In this document: one piece after another, positions 25,858 to 35,675 of the stretch
Layout of the letters: each line of letters begins with the position of its first letter
How positions within the stretch are numbered: position 1 is the first letter of the stretch
Assembly: GCA_902558495.1 (NCBI GenBank)
Contig: CACEEB010000008.1
Coordinates: forward strand, 1-43,078
From: an uncultured OM43 clade bacterium
GTDB taxonomy: Bacteria > Pseudomonadota > Gammaproteobacteria > Burkholderiales > Methylophilaceae
Direction of reading: 5' to 3'
DNA: 43,078 bases
Translations under genes and position numbers: made by a program
Notes under the pieces: generated by a model
What the model saw: the letters and a program-made list of their open reading frames with translations, nothing else
What the model was told of the DNA's origin: nothing
The model's database searches: none

Positions 25858-26704
25858 AATTTTTTTAATAAACTTATTGCGACTTGCAAGATTTGATAAG
25901 CCTATAGGAATTTTTTTACTTTTATGGCCAACCTTAACAGCATTATGGGTTGCATCCAATCAACTACCAGATATAAAGTTAATTGTTATTTTTACTGTTG
26001 GTACTATTTTAATGCGGTCTGCTGGGTGCATTGCAAATGATTTGGCAGATCAAAGTATAGATAAAAGCGTCAAAAGAACTAAAAATAGGCAATTGGTTCT
26101 CAAAAATATAACAAACCAAACAGCTTTTATTTTTTTACTCTCCTTATTGGTATTAAGCTTTTTTCTAGTCTTACAACTTAATATGTATACAATTTATTTA
26201 TCTATTTTAGCTTGTATATCAGCTTTAATTTATCCCTTTTTTAAAAGATTCTTCATTATTCCTCAACTCTTTTTGGGTATTACTTTTAGTTTTGGTATTC
26301 TTCTGGCATTCGCAGCCATACAAAATACTGTCACTTTTGAGGCCTGGTTGCTTTTTATAGCTAATTTATTATGGGTTTTAGGTTATGATTCGCATTACGC
26401 ATTAGTAGATTTAGAAGATGATAAAAAACTTAATATTTATTCATCTGCAAAAACATTTGGAAAATTTTCTCCAATTTTTATCATAATAAGTTTTATATCT
26501 ATGTATTTAATTTATTTTTATTTTGGTTATAAAAATGAATATTCAAAATTATTTTATTTTTTTCTGATTCTCTCATCGTTTATAAATTTATATGGTTTAC
26601 ATATAGGTTTAAAAAATTCTCGTGAGGGAAATTTTAAAGCTTTCAAGATAAACAACTATGTAGGATTACTTATTTTTCTTTCCTTTTTTACTCAAATTAA
26701 ATAA
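25844..26704 (+). CDS. ubiA: 4-hydroxybenzoate polyprenyltransferase
   Basis: 286 aa. UbiA attaches the polyprenyl side chain to 4-hydroxybenzoate in the inner membrane. Seven to nine membrane helices. The two Asp-rich metal/diphosphate motifs are visible: NDLADQSID (N65-D73, followed by KRTKNRQL) and DSHYALVDLEDD (about 182-194). LARFDKPIGIFLLLWPT near the start is typical. Starts at TTG (25844), with a second in-frame TTG at 25850; both lie within ubiC. Confidence 0.93.
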   Translation: MNLNKIFLINLLRLARFDKPIGIFLLLWPTLTALWVASNQLPDIKLIVIFTVGTILMRSAGCIANDLADQSIDKSVKRTKNRQLVLKNITNQTAFIFLLSLLVLSFFLVLQLNMYTIYLSILACISALIYPFFKRFFIIPQLFLGITFSFGILLAFAAIQNTVTFEAWLLFIANLLWVLGYDSHYALVDLEDDKKLNIYSSAKTFGKFSPIFIIISFISMYLIYFYFGYKNEYSKLFYFFLILSSFINLYGLHIGLKNSREGNFKAFKINNYVGLLIFLSFFTQIK

Positions 26705-26724
26705 GATGATGAAATGCAATTTAA

Positions 26725-26754
26725 TTGACAAATAGTACAAAAATAGAATAAAAT
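26725..26754 (+). promoter_or_regulatory. Strong promoter of rplM-rpsI
   Basis: Perfect -35 TTGACA (26725-26730), 18-nt spacer, TAAAAT (26749-26754, 5 of 6). Transcription would begin about 26761, leaving a leader of about 30 nt. Fits a highly expressed ribosomal operon and is the best -35 in the window. Confidence 0.7.
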
Positions 26755-26791
26755 TCGCCTCTTAAATTTTTTAAAGAATAATAAGTAAACG

Positions 26792-27220
26792 ATGAAAACA
26801 TTTTCAGCAAAATCACATGAAGTAAAGCGAGATTGGTTGCTAGTGGACGCAACTGATGCAACATTGGGAAGGCTTGCAAGCGCTATTGCTCATCGACTTA
26901 GAGGTAAACATAAAGCCATTTATACCCCTCACGTTGATACTGGCGATTACATTGTGGTCATCAATGCAGATAAATTGAAAGTTACAGGAAATAAATCTGA
27001 AGATAAAATATATCATCGTCATACAGGCTTCCCAGGTGGAATTTATTCAACTAATTTTAAAAAAATGCAAGATAAATTCCCTGGCAGAGCATTAGAAAAA
27101 GCAGTTAAAGGTATGTTACCAAAAGGTCCTCTAGGTTATGCAATGGTTAAGAAATTGAAAGTTTATGCTGGTGACAGGCACGATCATGCGGCGCAACAGC
27201 CTCAACCAACAACAATTTAA
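26792..27220 (+). CDS. rplM: 50S ribosomal protein L13
   Basis: 142 aa, identical in length to E. coli L13. Typical motifs: [54 protein letters not shown], and [21 protein letters not shown]. Followed 12 nt later by rpsI; the pair is universally linked. Confidence 0.98.
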   Translation: MKTFSAKSHEVKRDWLLVDATDATLGRLASAIAHRLRGKHKAIYTPHVDTGDYIVVINADKLKVTGNKSEDKIYHRHTGFPGGIYSTNFKKMQDKFPGRALEKAVKGMLPKGPLGYAMVKKLKVYAGDRHDHAAQQPQPTTI

Positions 27221-27232
27221 TTCAGGAAAATT

Positions 27233-27625
27233 ATGATAGGTAAATATTATTACGGTACTGGAAGAAGAAAAAGTTCGATTGCAAGGGTATTTATACAGCC
27301 TGGCAAAGGCTCGATTGTTATTAACAATAAACCTGTTGAGGAATATTTTTCAAGATATACCTCACAAATGATTCTTAAACAACCCTTGGAACTTACAGAA
27401 AATACATCTACTTTTGATATTAAAGTGAATGTAGTAGGTGGTGGAGAGTCAGGGCAAGCAGGCGCAGTAAGACATGGCATTACTAGAGCATTGATGGACT
27501 ACGATCAAGCGCTTAAAAGTAATCTATCAAAAGCAGGCTATGTTACAAGAGATAGTCGCGAAGTTGAGAGAAAGAAAGTCGGTTTAAGAAAAGCGAGACG
27601 TCGCAAACAGTTTTCAAAACGTTAA
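27233..27625 (+). CDS. rpsI: 30S ribosomal protein S9
   Basis: 130 aa, normal. Starts [20 protein letters not shown], has [19 protein letters not shown], and ends in the basic [12 protein letters not shown] whose terminal KR contacts P-site tRNA. Co-transcribed with rplM and followed by a strong intrinsic terminator. Confidence 0.98.
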   Translation: MIGKYYYGTGRRKSSIARVFIQPGKGSIVINNKPVEEYFSRYTSQMILKQPLELTENTSTFDIKVNVVGGGESGQAGAVRHGITRALMDYDQALKSNLSKAGYVTRDSREVERKKVGLRKARRRKQFSKR

Positions 27626-27632
27626 ATTTTCT

Positions 27633-27659
27633 AAAAGCCGCTTTAAGCGGCTTTTTTTT
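27633..27659 (+). terminator. Intrinsic terminator after rpsI
   Basis: AAAAGCCGCT-TTA-AGCGGCTTTTTTT: a GC-rich 6-bp core (GCCGCT/AGCGGC) extended by A-T pairs, 3-nt loop and a run of seven or more T. Eight nucleotides after the rpsI stop. Separates rplM-rpsI from argC. Confidence 0.93.
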
Positions 27660-27698
27660 ATCAACATTTATTTCTTTATAAGACTAAAATACGATTAA

Positions 27699-28739
27699 AT
27701 GAAAAATAAAATTAATGTAAGTGTAGTTGGAGGTTCAGGATATACAGGAATTGAATTATTAAGACTGTTGTCCCAACATCCGCATATAAATATTCATCAT
27801 GTAACCTCTAGAGGAGATAAAGGAAGAGCTGTATCTGACGTTTACCCCTCTTTGAGGGGCTTCATTAATCAACAATTTATTGATCCTGATGAAGCTGATT
27901 TGATAAATTCTGATTTTGTATTTTTTGCTACTCCCAATGGTATTGCAATGCAATATGCGCAAAATCTTGCTAAAGAGGGGGTAAAAATTATTGATTTAGC
28001 TGCTGATTTTAGGATTAAAGATGTTGATGTCTGGGAACATTGGTATGGCATGAAGCATAAATGTAAAGAATTACTTAAAGATGCGGTTTACGGATTACCA
28101 GAAGCTAATAGAGAAAAAATTAAAAATGCGCAAATAGTAGCAAATCCAGGCTGTTATCCTACTGCCATCCAGTTGGGTTTATTGCCGTTAATTAAAAATA
28201 ATTTAATAGACCACAGTAATATTATTGCTGATGTGAAATCTGGTATCAGTGGAGCTGGTAAAAAAGAGGATACAAATTTGTTGATGGCTGAATCGGCAGA
28301 GAACTTCAAAGCATATTCGCTGCAGGGTCATAGACATCTTCCAGAGATCGAGGAAAACCTCTCAAGCGTGGTGCAAGATAAAAATATTAAATTAACTTTT
28401 GTCCCACATTTACTTCCAATAGTAAGAGGTATTCATGCAACAATGTATGTTGATGCAATCAAAGATTTTGATATTTCAGAGCTTTACCATAAGTTTTATG
28501 GTGAAGAGCCCTTTGTAGATATACTTCCTCAGGGGGAATGTCCAGAAATAAAATCAGTTAGGTCATCTAATATATGTCGAATTTCTTTTCAAAAGCAGAA
28601 AAACTCCAATAAAATGATCATACTTTCCGTTATAGATAACCTTGTGAAAGGAGCTGCAGGACAGGCTATACAAAATATGAATATTATGATGAATTACGAT
28701 GAAACAGATGGATTGAATTTAATTCCTTTGGCGCCTTAA
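27699..28739 (+). CDS. argC: N-acetyl-gamma-glutamyl-phosphate reductase
   Basis: 346 aa, normal. Reduces N-acetylglutamyl phosphate to the semialdehyde with NADPH in arginine synthesis. N-terminal SVVGGSGYTGIELLRLL nucleotide fold, FFATPNGIAM, the active-site Cys in VANPGCYPTA (about 148-157), SGISGAGKK and the His of the FVPHLLPIVRGIH segment. Downstream genes start 3 nt after its stop; argH of the same pathway is at 14300. Confidence 0.96.
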   Translation: MKNKINVSVVGGSGYTGIELLRLLSQHPHINIHHVTSRGDKGRAVSDVYPSLRGFINQQFIDPDEADLINSDFVFFATPNGIAMQYAQNLAKEGVKIIDLAADFRIKDVDVWEHWYGMKHKCKELLKDAVYGLPEANREKIKNAQIVANPGCYPTAIQLGLLPLIKNNLIDHSNIIADVKSGISGAGKKEDTNLLMAESAENFKAYSLQGHRHLPEIEENLSSVVQDKNIKLTFVPHLLPIVRGIHATMYVDAIKDFDISELYHKFYGEEPFVDILPQGECPEIKSVRSSNICRISFQKQKNSNKMIILSVIDNLVKGAAGQAIQNMNIMMNYDETDGLNLIPLAP

Positions 28740-28742
28740 CAT

Positions 28743-29099
28743 ATGATTTCAAAAAGAAGAAAGCAAAGAGTAACGAAGAAAAAAGCAAGTATTAAGCTGG
28801 GAAATACGTGGCCTAATTATATTATTATAGGTTTTATATCAATAATATTAGGTTTTGGGATAGGATTTAATATATTTGATGGGGGTGGAGCAACAAATTT
28901 CATATTAAGGATTGGTGAGCTTGAAGCAGAAAATAAAAGCCTTGAAGATAATTTGGTAAAAAGGAATTTGGAATTAAAGTTACAAAATATGAGTAATAAA
29001 AAAAATATTGATGAACTTGAATCGATTAAAAAAGAAAATAATGAATTAAAAGAAGAGATTCTATTTTATGAAAAAATTGTCGGAAAAAGAAAAAAATAA
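28743..29099 (+). CDS. Membrane-anchored coiled-coil protein (DUF6776-like)
   Basis: 118 aa. Very basic cytoplasmic N-terminus (SKRRKQRVTKKKASIKLG), one transmembrane helix (about 25-47, YIIIGFISIILGFGIGFNIF), then a heptad-rich Glu/Lys/Leu coiled coil (about 56-112). Catalytic motifs absent. In betaproteobacteria a protein of this form, which I think is the DUF6776 family, sits between argC and a bactofilin gene; the assignment is from architecture and position only. Overlaps the bactofilin start by 1 nt, suggesting that the two act together at the membrane. Confidence 0.75.
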   Translation: MISKRRKQRVTKKKASIKLGNTWPNYIIIGFISIILGFGIGFNIFDGGGATNFILRIGELEAENKSLEDNLVKRNLELKLQNMSNKKNIDELESIKKENNELKEEILFYEKIVGKRKK

Positions 29100-29509
29100 T
29101 GAAATTTAAAAGAAAAAAGAAATTTCATTTAGATACTCTTATAGATGAAAATATGATCATACGCGGAAATACTACTATAACTGGTGGTGTTAGGCTTGAT
29201 GGTAAAATCTATGGAAATCTAATGGTTATAGATGGTGAGGATGGTACGCTAATAATGGGCGAAAATAGTGTTATTAAGGGGGATGTTTTTGTTCCAACAG
29301 CGATAATAGGTGGCGCAATATCAGGTAATATTAAATGCTATGATTACTTAGAAGTGCATGCAAATGCTTCTATTAAAGGTAATATTGAGTATAATCTCAT
29401 AGAAATACATGCAGGAGCAGATATAAGCTCCAATTTAAAAAAGATGACTAAGAGTGAAATTGATAAACAAAAAAAAGTACTTAATGAAATTACAAAGCAA
29501 AAGGATTAA
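29099..29509 (+). CDS. Bactofilin (polymer-forming cytoskeletal protein)
   Basis: 136 aa. The central beta-helix (about 15-120) is the DUF583/bactofilin domain: TLIDENMIIRGNTTITGG, VRLDGKIYGNL, GENSVIKGDV, GGAISGNIKCYDYLEVHANASIKGNI split over about 76-102, and IEIHAGADISSNL. Short basic N-terminal (KFKRKKKFH) and polar C-terminal tails flank it, as is typical. Bactofilins self-assemble without nucleotides and place cell-wall or polar machinery. Lies between a membrane coiled-coil gene and erpA. Confidence 0.92.
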   Translation: MKFKRKKKFHLDTLIDENMIIRGNTTITGGVRLDGKIYGNLMVIDGEDGTLIMGENSVIKGDVFVPTAIIGGAISGNIKCYDYLEVHANASIKGNIEYNLIEIHAGADISSNLKKMTKSEIDKQKKVLNEITKQKD

Positions 29510-29512
29510 GGA

Positions 29513-29866
29513 ATGACTACAGCGGAACTTAAAATGCCGACCCCTATTAATTTTACGGATAATGCCGTAAATAAAGTAAAAGAATTAATTGAAGAAGAGG
29601 ATACCCCAGATCTTAAGCTAAGAGTTTTCGTAAGCGGCGGTGGGTGCTCGGGTTTTCAGTATGGATTCACATTTGAAGAGTCAATAAATGAAGATGATAC
29701 TCAGGTAACAAAAGACTCTGTTACTTTACTAATAGATCCAATGAGCTTGCAGTATTTAACAGGGGCTGAAATAGATTATCAAGATAATGTTCAAGGTTCT
29801 CAATTTGTCATAAAAAACCCAAACGCAGAAACTACATGTGGGTGTGGTTCTTCGTTTTCAGTTTAA
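29513..29866 (+). CDS. erpA: Iron-sulfur cluster insertion protein ErpA
   Basis: 117 aa. A-type Fe-S carrier. The three conserved cysteines are C45 ([11 protein letters not shown]), C109 and C111 ([11 protein letters not shown]). Begins [16 protein letters not shown] and has the [12 protein letters not shown]-like segment ([18 protein letters not shown]), both typical of ErpA. Three nucleotides after the bactofilin gene and 4 nt from the end of convergent gltA. Confidence 0.95.
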   Translation: MTTAELKMPTPINFTDNAVNKVKELIEEEDTPDLKLRVFVSGGGCSGFQYGFTFEESINEDDTQVTKDSVTLLIDPMSLQYLTGAEIDYQDNVQGSQFVIKNPNAETTCGCGSSFSV

Positions 29867-29870
29867 AAAA

Positions 29871-31142
29871 TTAAGGAATATCTCTTTGCGTCCGTCCAGT
29901 GTATATCTGACGTGGTCTGCCAATTTTGTTATCTGAATCTGTCATCATTTCATGCCAATGGGCTATCCAACCAGCAGTCCTCGCTAATGCAAAAATAGCC
30001 GTAAACATTGAATTGGGAATGCCAAGGGCTTTCATAACAATACCGGAATAAAAATCAACATTTGGATAAAGTTTTTTTTCAATAAAATATTCGTCCTCTA
30101 AAGCTATTTTTTCAAGTGTATTTGCTAATTTAAATAACGGCTCATTATTAAGTCCCAATTCATCAAGAACTTCATGACATGTTACTTTCATAATTTCAGC
30201 ACGAGGATCTCTATTTCTATAAACACGATGACCAAAGCCCATTAATCTAAAATCATCATTTTTATCTTTTGCCCTTTTTATATATTCATTGATGCGAGAT
30301 TCATTTTTAATTTCATTAAGCATTTTTAAGGTAGCTTCATTTGCTCCTCCATGCGCTGGTCCCCATAGAGATGCAATTCCTGAGGCAATACAAGCATATG
30401 GATTTGCTCCAGTTGATCCAACTAATCGAACCGTTGAAGTAGAGGCATTTTGTTCATGATCAGCATGAAGAATAAGTATTCTCTCAAATGCACGTGTAAT
30501 AATTGGATTCACATGATAGGGCTTGTTTGGGCTTGAAAACATCATATTAAGAATGTTAGCTACATAACTTAAATCATGTTTAGGGTATACAAATGGTAAT
30601 CCAAGATTATATGTGTGGCTCCAAGCAGCAATTGTTGGCACTTTTGCAAGTAATTTATTGGCTGATTGTTTACGATGGTTTTTATTATTGATATTCATAT
30701 TATCAAAATAGAATGCTGCCATTGAACCTACTACACCAACCATAACTGCCATAGGGTGAGCATCTCTTCGGAAACCTCTAAATACATTATTTAGTTGATC
30801 GTGTAGTAAGCTTTGTCCATTAATAGTGCTGGAATAAAGCTCTTTTTCCTTGAAAGTTGGAAGTTCTCCATTAAAAAGTAAGAAGGCTACATCTAGAAAA
30901 TCACATTTTTCTGCTAATTGTTCAATTGGATACCCTCTATAAAGTAGCTCACCCTTTTCTCCATCCACAAAAGTAATAGCTGATTTACAGGCAGCAGTTG
31001 ATGTAAAACCAGGATCATAAGAAAAAAGATGTTCTTTATTAAGGGTCGAGGTGTCAATGGCTTTATATCCCAATGTTCCCTCAATCACAGGCACCTCAAT
31101 ATTTTTATTATCTAAAGAGATTCTAATTTTTTTTGAACTCAT
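29871..31142 (-). CDS. gltA: Citrate synthase
   Basis: 423 aa, the length of the hexameric NADH-sensitive gram-negative type. Condenses acetyl-CoA and oxaloacetate. Catalytic residues are in [18 protein letters not shown] (His), [17 protein letters not shown] (His) and [10 protein letters not shown] (Asp); [10 protein letters not shown] is also present. N-terminal small domain with [17 protein letters not shown]. It stands alone with its own -10 box, away from sdh genes. It is convergent with erpA with no room for a terminator. Confidence 0.97.
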   Translation of the reverse strand: MSSKKIRISLDNKNIEVPVIEGTLGYKAIDTSTLNKEHLFSYDPGFTSTAACKSAITFVDGEKGELLYRGYPIEQLAEKCDFLDVAFLLFNGELPTFKEKELYSSTINGQSLLHDQLNNVFRGFRRDAHPMAVMVGVVGSMAAFYFDNMNINNKNHRKQSANKLLAKVPTIAAWSHTYNLGLPFVYPKHDLSYVANILNMMFSSPNKPYHVNPIITRAFERILILHADHEQNASTSTVRLVGSTGANPYACIASGIASLWGPAHGGANEATLKMLNEIKNESRINEYIKRAKDKNDDFRLMGFGHRVYRNRDPRAEIMKVTCHEVLDELGLNNEPLFKLANTLEKIALEDEYFIEKKLYPNVDFYSGIVMKALGIPNSMFTAIFALARTAGWIAHWHEMMTDSDNKIGRPRQIYTGRTQRDIP

Positions 31143-31172
31143 ACATAAACTATATTTTTTAAGTGATTTGGC

Positions 31173-31178
31173 ATTATA
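31173..31178 (-). promoter_or_regulatory. -10 box of gltA
   Basis: Perfect TATAAT on the minus strand, 30 nt before the gltA ATG, in the 56-nt gap after anmK. The -35 hexamer (about TAAATT) is weak and falls on the end of anmK, suggesting need for an activator or a weak promoter. Confidence 0.5.
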
Positions 31179-31198
31179 GCTGAAATTTTAATAAAAAT

Positions 31199-32296
31199 TT
31201 ATGCGTAATAAGTTATACCTAGGACCCTAGGACCTTTAGAACCTGTAATATCAGGGGAGTTATTTTGCTCCTTAGCCATTGTTTTACTTGCTAACCATGC
31301 AAATGCAGCAGACTCAACAAGTTGTGAAGGTAAACCTAGTTCATCTGTTTTTTGGACTGGTATCTTTGTCATTTGACTCAATCTTTCAATTAAAAAGTTA
31401 TTTTCTGAACCTCCTCCACAAATATAAATTTCATCAGCATTAGAGCAAAATCTTGTTATGGCGTTAGTTATAGTCAAAGCTGTTAATTCTAGTAAAGTCC
31501 TTTGTATATCCTCAGACTTAAACGAATCAACTCGATGTTTATAAATCCAATCTAAATTAAATTGTTCCCTTCCACAGCTTTTAGGTAATGATTTCTTAAA
31601 ATATTCCTCTTGTAAAAAGCGTTCTATTAGAATTGGAATTAACTTACCGCTTCTTGCCCAAGATCCATTAGAGTCATAGCTAAGATTTTTATTTTTATAC
31701 ATCCAATGATCTAATAAAATGTTACCAGGCCCACAATCAAAACCGATAGTTTTTTTATTGTGATTAAGGAAGGTAATGTTGCTGATCCCGCCAATATTTA
31801 GGATTACCCTTTTTTTATATTTCGAGGCAAAGTAAAAATCATGAAATGCCGGTACTAGCGGTGCCCCCTGACCTCCTGCTGCAATGTCGCGATTTCTAAA
31901 GTCAGAAACGACATTGATATTAGTTTTCTCTACTAAAGAATGTGCATTACCAATCTGAATAGAAAAGCCTTTTTCAGGCCTATGTCTTATGGTTTGTCCG
32001 TGGTACCCTATGGCTGAAATATCATTTGAAGAAATTTCAAGTTTATTTAATAATTTTTTTATATATTTAGCAGTTAATTGGGCGTGTTCAATAGCTAAAG
32101 TCTGGCTTTCCTCCAATTCATTTAATGAGGAAAAAGATAGTTTAAAGATTTTTTCTTTAAATGACTTACTATATGGAGCATAAATAGAACCAACCACTTT
32201 TATAAGTTTAGTAGATTTTTCAATAAGAATAATATCAATGCCATCAAGGCTTGTGCCTGACATTACACCTAAATAAAGATTTTTTTTATCCTTCAT
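31199..32296 (-). CDS. anmK: Anhydro-N-acetylmuramic acid kinase
   Basis: 365 aa, normal. Phosphorylates and opens 1,6-anhydro-MurNAc during peptidoglycan recycling. ASKHA-fold motifs: LGVMSGTSLDGIDII (ATP loop, about 9-23), IGYHGQTIRHRP (about 102), VVSDFRNRDIAAGGQGAPLVP in two parts (about 130-150), ILNIGGISNIT and FDCGPGN (about 185-192) and YICGGGSENNFL (about 291). Divergent from tyrS. In related genomes a peptidase gene often lies between anmK and tyrS; none is here. Confidence 0.95.
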   Translation of the reverse strand: MKDKKNLYLGVMSGTSLDGIDIILIEKSTKLIKVVGSIYAPYSKSFKEKIFKLSFSSLNELEESQTLAIEHAQLTAKYIKKLLNKLEISSNDISAIGYHGQTIRHRPEKGFSIQIGNAHSLVEKTNINVVSDFRNRDIAAGGQGAPLVPAFHDFYFASKYKKRVILNIGGISNITFLNHNKKTIGFDCGPGNILLDHWMYKNKNLSYDSNGSWARSGKLIPILIERFLQEEYFKKSLPKSCGREQFNLDWIYKHRVDSFKSEDIQRTLLELTALTITNAITRFCSNADEIYICGGGSENNFLIERLSQMTKIPVQKTDELGLPSQLVESAAFAWLASKTMAKEQNNSPDITGSKGPRVLGITYYA

Positions 32297-32416
32297 ATTT
32301 GAATTGTGACGTTTTTTAAGTTTTATACAAGCAGCTTTAAAAAAATAACAAATTTTTTAAAATCATTTAGATGATATAAAATTATATTTTAATTCAATTT
32401 ATATAAGATTATCCAA

Positions 32417-33607
32417 ATGAGCCTCAAAGAAACTCTTTCAATTATTAAGCGAGGAACAGATGAAATATTAGTTGAGGCTGAGCTAATTGAAAAATTAAAG
32501 GAAAATAGACCATTAAAAATTAAAGCAGGATTTGACCCTACTGCTCCAGACCTTCATTTAGGGCACACTGTACTTTTGAATAAACTAAGGCAATTACAGG
32601 ATTTAGGCCATGATGTAATTTTTTTGATTGGTGATTTTACGGGAATGATTGGTGATCCAACTGGAAAAAATACAACCCGACCACCTTTGTCAGAGGAAGA
32701 TGTTCAAAAAAATGCACAAAGTTATGCAAACCAAGTTTATAAAATTTTAGATAAAAAAAAGACCGAAGTTGTCTTTAACTCGAAATGGCTTGATAAACTT
32801 GGAGCAAGTGGAATGCTGAAGCTATCCTCTATGCATACTGTAGCTAGAATGTTAGAAAGAGACGATTTTTCAAAAAGGTTTAAATCAAACCAGCCTATAG
32901 CCATTCATGAATTCATTTATCCTTTACTCCAAGGGTATGACTCCGTTGCACTAAAGTCTGATATTGAGCTGGGGGGCACAGATCAAAAGTTTAATTTGTT
33001 AATGGGGCGTGAATTACAAAAGCAGTTTGACCAAAAACCTCAATGTATTATTACTATGCCTTTATTAGAAGGATTAGATGGTATTAATAAAATGTCTAAA
33101 TCAATGGATAATTATATTGGGGTAGATGAGCCCGCAGAGATTATTTTTGCAAAAATTATGTCCATTTCTGATGACTTAATGTGGAGATATATAGATTTAC
33201 TCTCACTAAAAACAATTAATGATATTGCTAAATGGAAAGCTCGTTTTGATAAAGGTGAAAATCCAAAAAATATTAAAGTTGAGTTTGCAAAAGAAATCGT
33301 TTCTAGATTTCATAATTCGGATCTTGCTAATGAAGCAGAAAAAGATTTTAACACCAGAGCTCAAGGTAAAATTCCTGATGATATTAATGAAATAAAAATT
33401 AAATCAGCTGATGATATGACAGTCCCACAATTATTAAAAGAAATAGAATTTGTTTCAAGTACGTCGGAAGCCATGAGACTTATTAAAGGCGGTGGAGTTA
33501 AGCTTAACGGAAAAAAAATTGATAATGTAAAAGATTTAACTCCAGGTTCTGGAAGTTTTACTATTCAGGTGGGAAAAAGAAAGTTTGCTCGCATTATGTG
33601 TTCATAA
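32417..33607 (+). CDS. tyrS: Tyrosyl-tRNA synthetase
   Basis: 396 aa. Class I synthetase. HIGH motif as HLGHT ([18 protein letters not shown]), KMSKS motif [12 protein letters not shown] (about 226), and a C-terminal S4-like tRNA-binding domain (about 330-395, [20 protein letters not shown]). The [22 protein letters not shown] segment and canonical KMSKS place it in the TyrZ-like bacterial group, not the KFGKT group of E. coli. The 120-nt gap to anmK is AT-rich with several TATAAT-like strings but no clear promoter pair. Confidence 0.96.
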   Translation: MSLKETLSIIKRGTDEILVEAELIEKLKENRPLKIKAGFDPTAPDLHLGHTVLLNKLRQLQDLGHDVIFLIGDFTGMIGDPTGKNTTRPPLSEEDVQKNAQSYANQVYKILDKKKTEVVFNSKWLDKLGASGMLKLSSMHTVARMLERDDFSKRFKSNQPIAIHEFIYPLLQGYDSVALKSDIELGGTDQKFNLLMGRELQKQFDQKPQCIITMPLLEGLDGINKMSKSMDNYIGVDEPAEIIFAKIMSISDDLMWRYIDLLSLKTINDIAKWKARFDKGENPKNIKVEFAKEIVSRFHNSDLANEAEKDFNTRAQGKIPDDINEIKIKSADDMTVPQLLKEIEFVSSTSEAMRLIKGGGVKLNGKKIDNVKDLTPGSGSFTIQVGKRKFARIMCS

Positions 33608-33635
33608 AATAATAGATTGATTCCCAAGAATATTC

Positions 33636-33664
33636 TTCCAATTAATCCAATAAATTGATATAAT
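33636..33664 (+). promoter_or_regulatory. Promoter of rimP-nusA-infB
   Basis: TTCCAA (33636-33641, 3 of 6), 17-nt spacer, perfect TATAAT (33659-33664). Predicted start about 33671, just ahead of the hairpin at 33678-33694, so the hairpin would lie in the leader of the rimP transcript as well as ending tyrS transcripts. Confidence 0.45.
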
Positions 33665-33677
33665 TCGCTCAATTACG

Positions 33678-33699
33678 ATGGGCCTATGGCCCATTTTTT
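33678..33699 (+). terminator. Hairpin/terminator between tyrS and rimP (possible rimP leader attenuator)
   Basis: ATGGGCC-TAT-GGCCCAT followed by TTTTT: 7-bp stem, 3-nt loop, T-run. It can end tyrS transcription 70 nt after its stop. Because a TATAAT lies just upstream, it may instead, or also, act as a premature terminator in the rimP leader; a rimP-leader attenuator has been proposed in other proteobacteria. Which role applies cannot be told from sequence. Confidence 0.82.
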
Positions 33700-33723
33700 A
33701 TTTGTGTAACAAATTAGGTTTTT

Positions 33724-34161
33724 ATGGCATTTGACGTTGAAAATTTTATTGAAAACATGGTCAAGCAATTAGGTTATGAGTTGGTAGATTTTGAGATAAT
33801 TAATCACGGACAATTACTTCGTGTTTTTATCGATAAGCCAGATCTGGTTAATATAGATGATTGTGTTTTAGTAAGCAATCAACTTAACCATGCATTAAGT
33901 GTTGAAGAAGAATTTAACTACGATAGGTTGGAAGTTTCATCTCCAGGAGTTGATAGAGTAATAAAAAAATTAGAAGATTTTGTTCGTTTTAATGGGGAAA
34001 AAGTAAAAATTAAAACAAGATCAGCAATATTAGAAAGGAAAAATTTTAGTGGGATTCTAAGAGGTATTAGAGGGAACAATATACTGCTTGAATTTGAAGA
34101 ATCAATTGTTGAGATTGATCATGATAATTTAGATAGAGCACGCTTAGACCCAGTTTTATAG
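33724..34161 (+). CDS. rimP: Ribosome maturation factor RimP
   Basis: 145 aa. Needed for 30S maturation. Motifs: GYELVDFEIINHGQLLRVFID (about 18-38), DDCVLVSNQL (about 46), EEEFNYDRLEVSSPGVDRVIK with the family signature LEVSSPG (about 60-80), and a C-terminal SH3-like domain (about 85-145). First gene of the rimP-nusA-infB operon; nusA starts 27 nt after its stop with GGAGAAA. Confidence 0.95.
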   Translation: MAFDVENFIENMVKQLGYELVDFEIINHGQLLRVFIDKPDLVNIDDCVLVSNQLNHALSVEEEFNYDRLEVSSPGVDRVIKKLEDFVRFNGEKVKIKTRSAILERKNFSGILRGIRGNNILLEFEESIVEIDHDNLDRARLDPVL

Positions 34162-34188
34162 TGAAAATGATATACCGGAGAAAAAGAA

Positions 34189-35655
34189 ATGAGTCGTGAA
34201 ATTTTGTTACTAGTGGATGCGTTAGCACATGAAAAAAATGTATCAAGAGATGTAATTTTTACTGCTTTAGAGCTAGCCCTTGCTTCTGCAACAAAAAAGA
34301 AATATGAGGCTGACACCGATATAAGAGTAGAAATTGATAAAGAGAGTGGAGAATACAAGTCATTCAGAGCCTGGACTATTGTTGAGGATGAACTTTTAGA
34401 GATGCCAGTTGCAGAGGTATCTCTATCCGATGAAAGAGCAAAAGACTTGGAAGTCGGTGCCATAATTAAAGAACCTATCGATTCTGTTGAGTTTGGACGT
34501 ATAGGTGCTCAGGCAGCAAAGCAAGTAATATTACAAAAGGTTAGAGAGGCAGAAAGAGAGCAAATTCTTAATGATTTCTTAGCTCAAGATGAAAAATTAG
34601 TTTCAGGTCAGATAAGAAGGATGGAACGTGGTAATGCAATTATTGAAATAGGGCGTTTAGACGCTGTTCTTCCAAGAGAGCAAATGATTCCTAAAGAGAA
34701 TTTAAGAGTTGGAGATAGAGTAAGAGCATTTTTGATGAAAATTGATAATGTCGTAAGGGGACCACAATTAATACTATCTCGCACAGCACCAGAATTCTTA
34801 ATTAGACTTTTTGAACTGGAAGTTCCTGAGATTGAAGAAGGGTTACTTGAAATAATGTCGGCTTCAAGAGATCCTGGATTGAGATCAAAGATTGCAGTTA
34901 AGGCAAATGATCAAAGACTTGATCCAGTAGGTACGTGTGTTGGTATGAGGGGATCAAGGGTTCAAGCTGTTACAGGAGAGCTTGCCGGGGAAAGAGTAGA
35001 TATTGTTTTATGGTCTATTGAACCTGCCCAATTTGTCATTAATGCTATGGCTCCAGCGGAAGTATCAAGTATTGTAGTTGATGAAGATAAGCGAAGTATG
35101 GATTTAGTTGTAACGGAGGATCAATTAGCCCAAGCTATTGGAAGAAATGGACAGAATATTCGATTAGCCTCTGAATTAACTGGGTGGGAATTAAACATAC
35201 TGACTGAAGAGGAATCTGATCAAAAAAATAAGGAGGAATATACTTCAGTTAGTCAATTATTCATTGAAAAGCTTGATGTAGACGAAGATGTTGCAGATAT
35301 TCTTGTCCAAGAAGGATTTTCTTCAATCGAGGAGGTAGCTTATGTACCTATCGAAGAAATGGCTCAGATTGAGGTTTTTGATGAGGATACAGTAAAAGAA
35401 TTGCGATCAAGAGCAAGTGCTGCAATTTTAACAGCAGCAATTGCTAAAGAAGAGACCGTTGTTGATCCAGCTGATGATCTTAAGGCTATGGATGGCATGG
35501 ATATTGATATGGCAAAATTAATGGCTTCTAAAGGTATTGTTACTATGGAAGATTTAGCAGAGTTATCTGTTGATGAGCTTTTAGAATTGATTAAGATTGA
35601 TGAAGAGAAAGCAAAAACGCTTATTATGACTGCGCGTGCACCATGGTTTGCTTAA
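34189..35655 (+). CDS. nusA: Transcription termination/antitermination factor NusA
   Basis: 488 aa. N-terminal RNA-polymerase-binding domain (about 1-125), S1 domain (about 135-200, [17 protein letters not shown]), two KH domains (about 230-345, including [17 protein letters not shown] and [18 protein letters not shown]), then two acidic helix-hairpin-helix AR repeats (about 365-415 and 430-485, [20 protein letters not shown]). The two AR repeats match the E. coli layout. Modulates pausing, termination and antitermination. Confidence 0.97.
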   Translation: MSREILLLVDALAHEKNVSRDVIFTALELALASATKKKYEADTDIRVEIDKESGEYKSFRAWTIVEDELLEMPVAEVSLSDERAKDLEVGAIIKEPIDSVEFGRIGAQAAKQVILQKVREAEREQILNDFLAQDEKLVSGQIRRMERGNAIIEIGRLDAVLPREQMIPKENLRVGDRVRAFLMKIDNVVRGPQLILSRTAPEFLIRLFELEVPEIEEGLLEIMSASRDPGLRSKIAVKANDQRLDPVGTCVGMRGSRVQAVTGELAGERVDIVLWSIEPAQFVINAMAPAEVSSIVVDEDKRSMDLVVTEDQLAQAIGRNGQNIRLASELTGWELNILTEEESDQKNKEEYTSVSQLFIEKLDVDEDVADILVQEGFSSIEEVAYVPIEEMAQIEVFDEDTVKELRSRASAAILTAAIAKEETVVDPADDLKAMDGMDIDMAKLMASKGIVTMEDLAELSVDELLELIKIDEEKAKTLIMTARAPWFA

Positions 35656-35675
35656 AATAAATATTTGGAGTTTTA

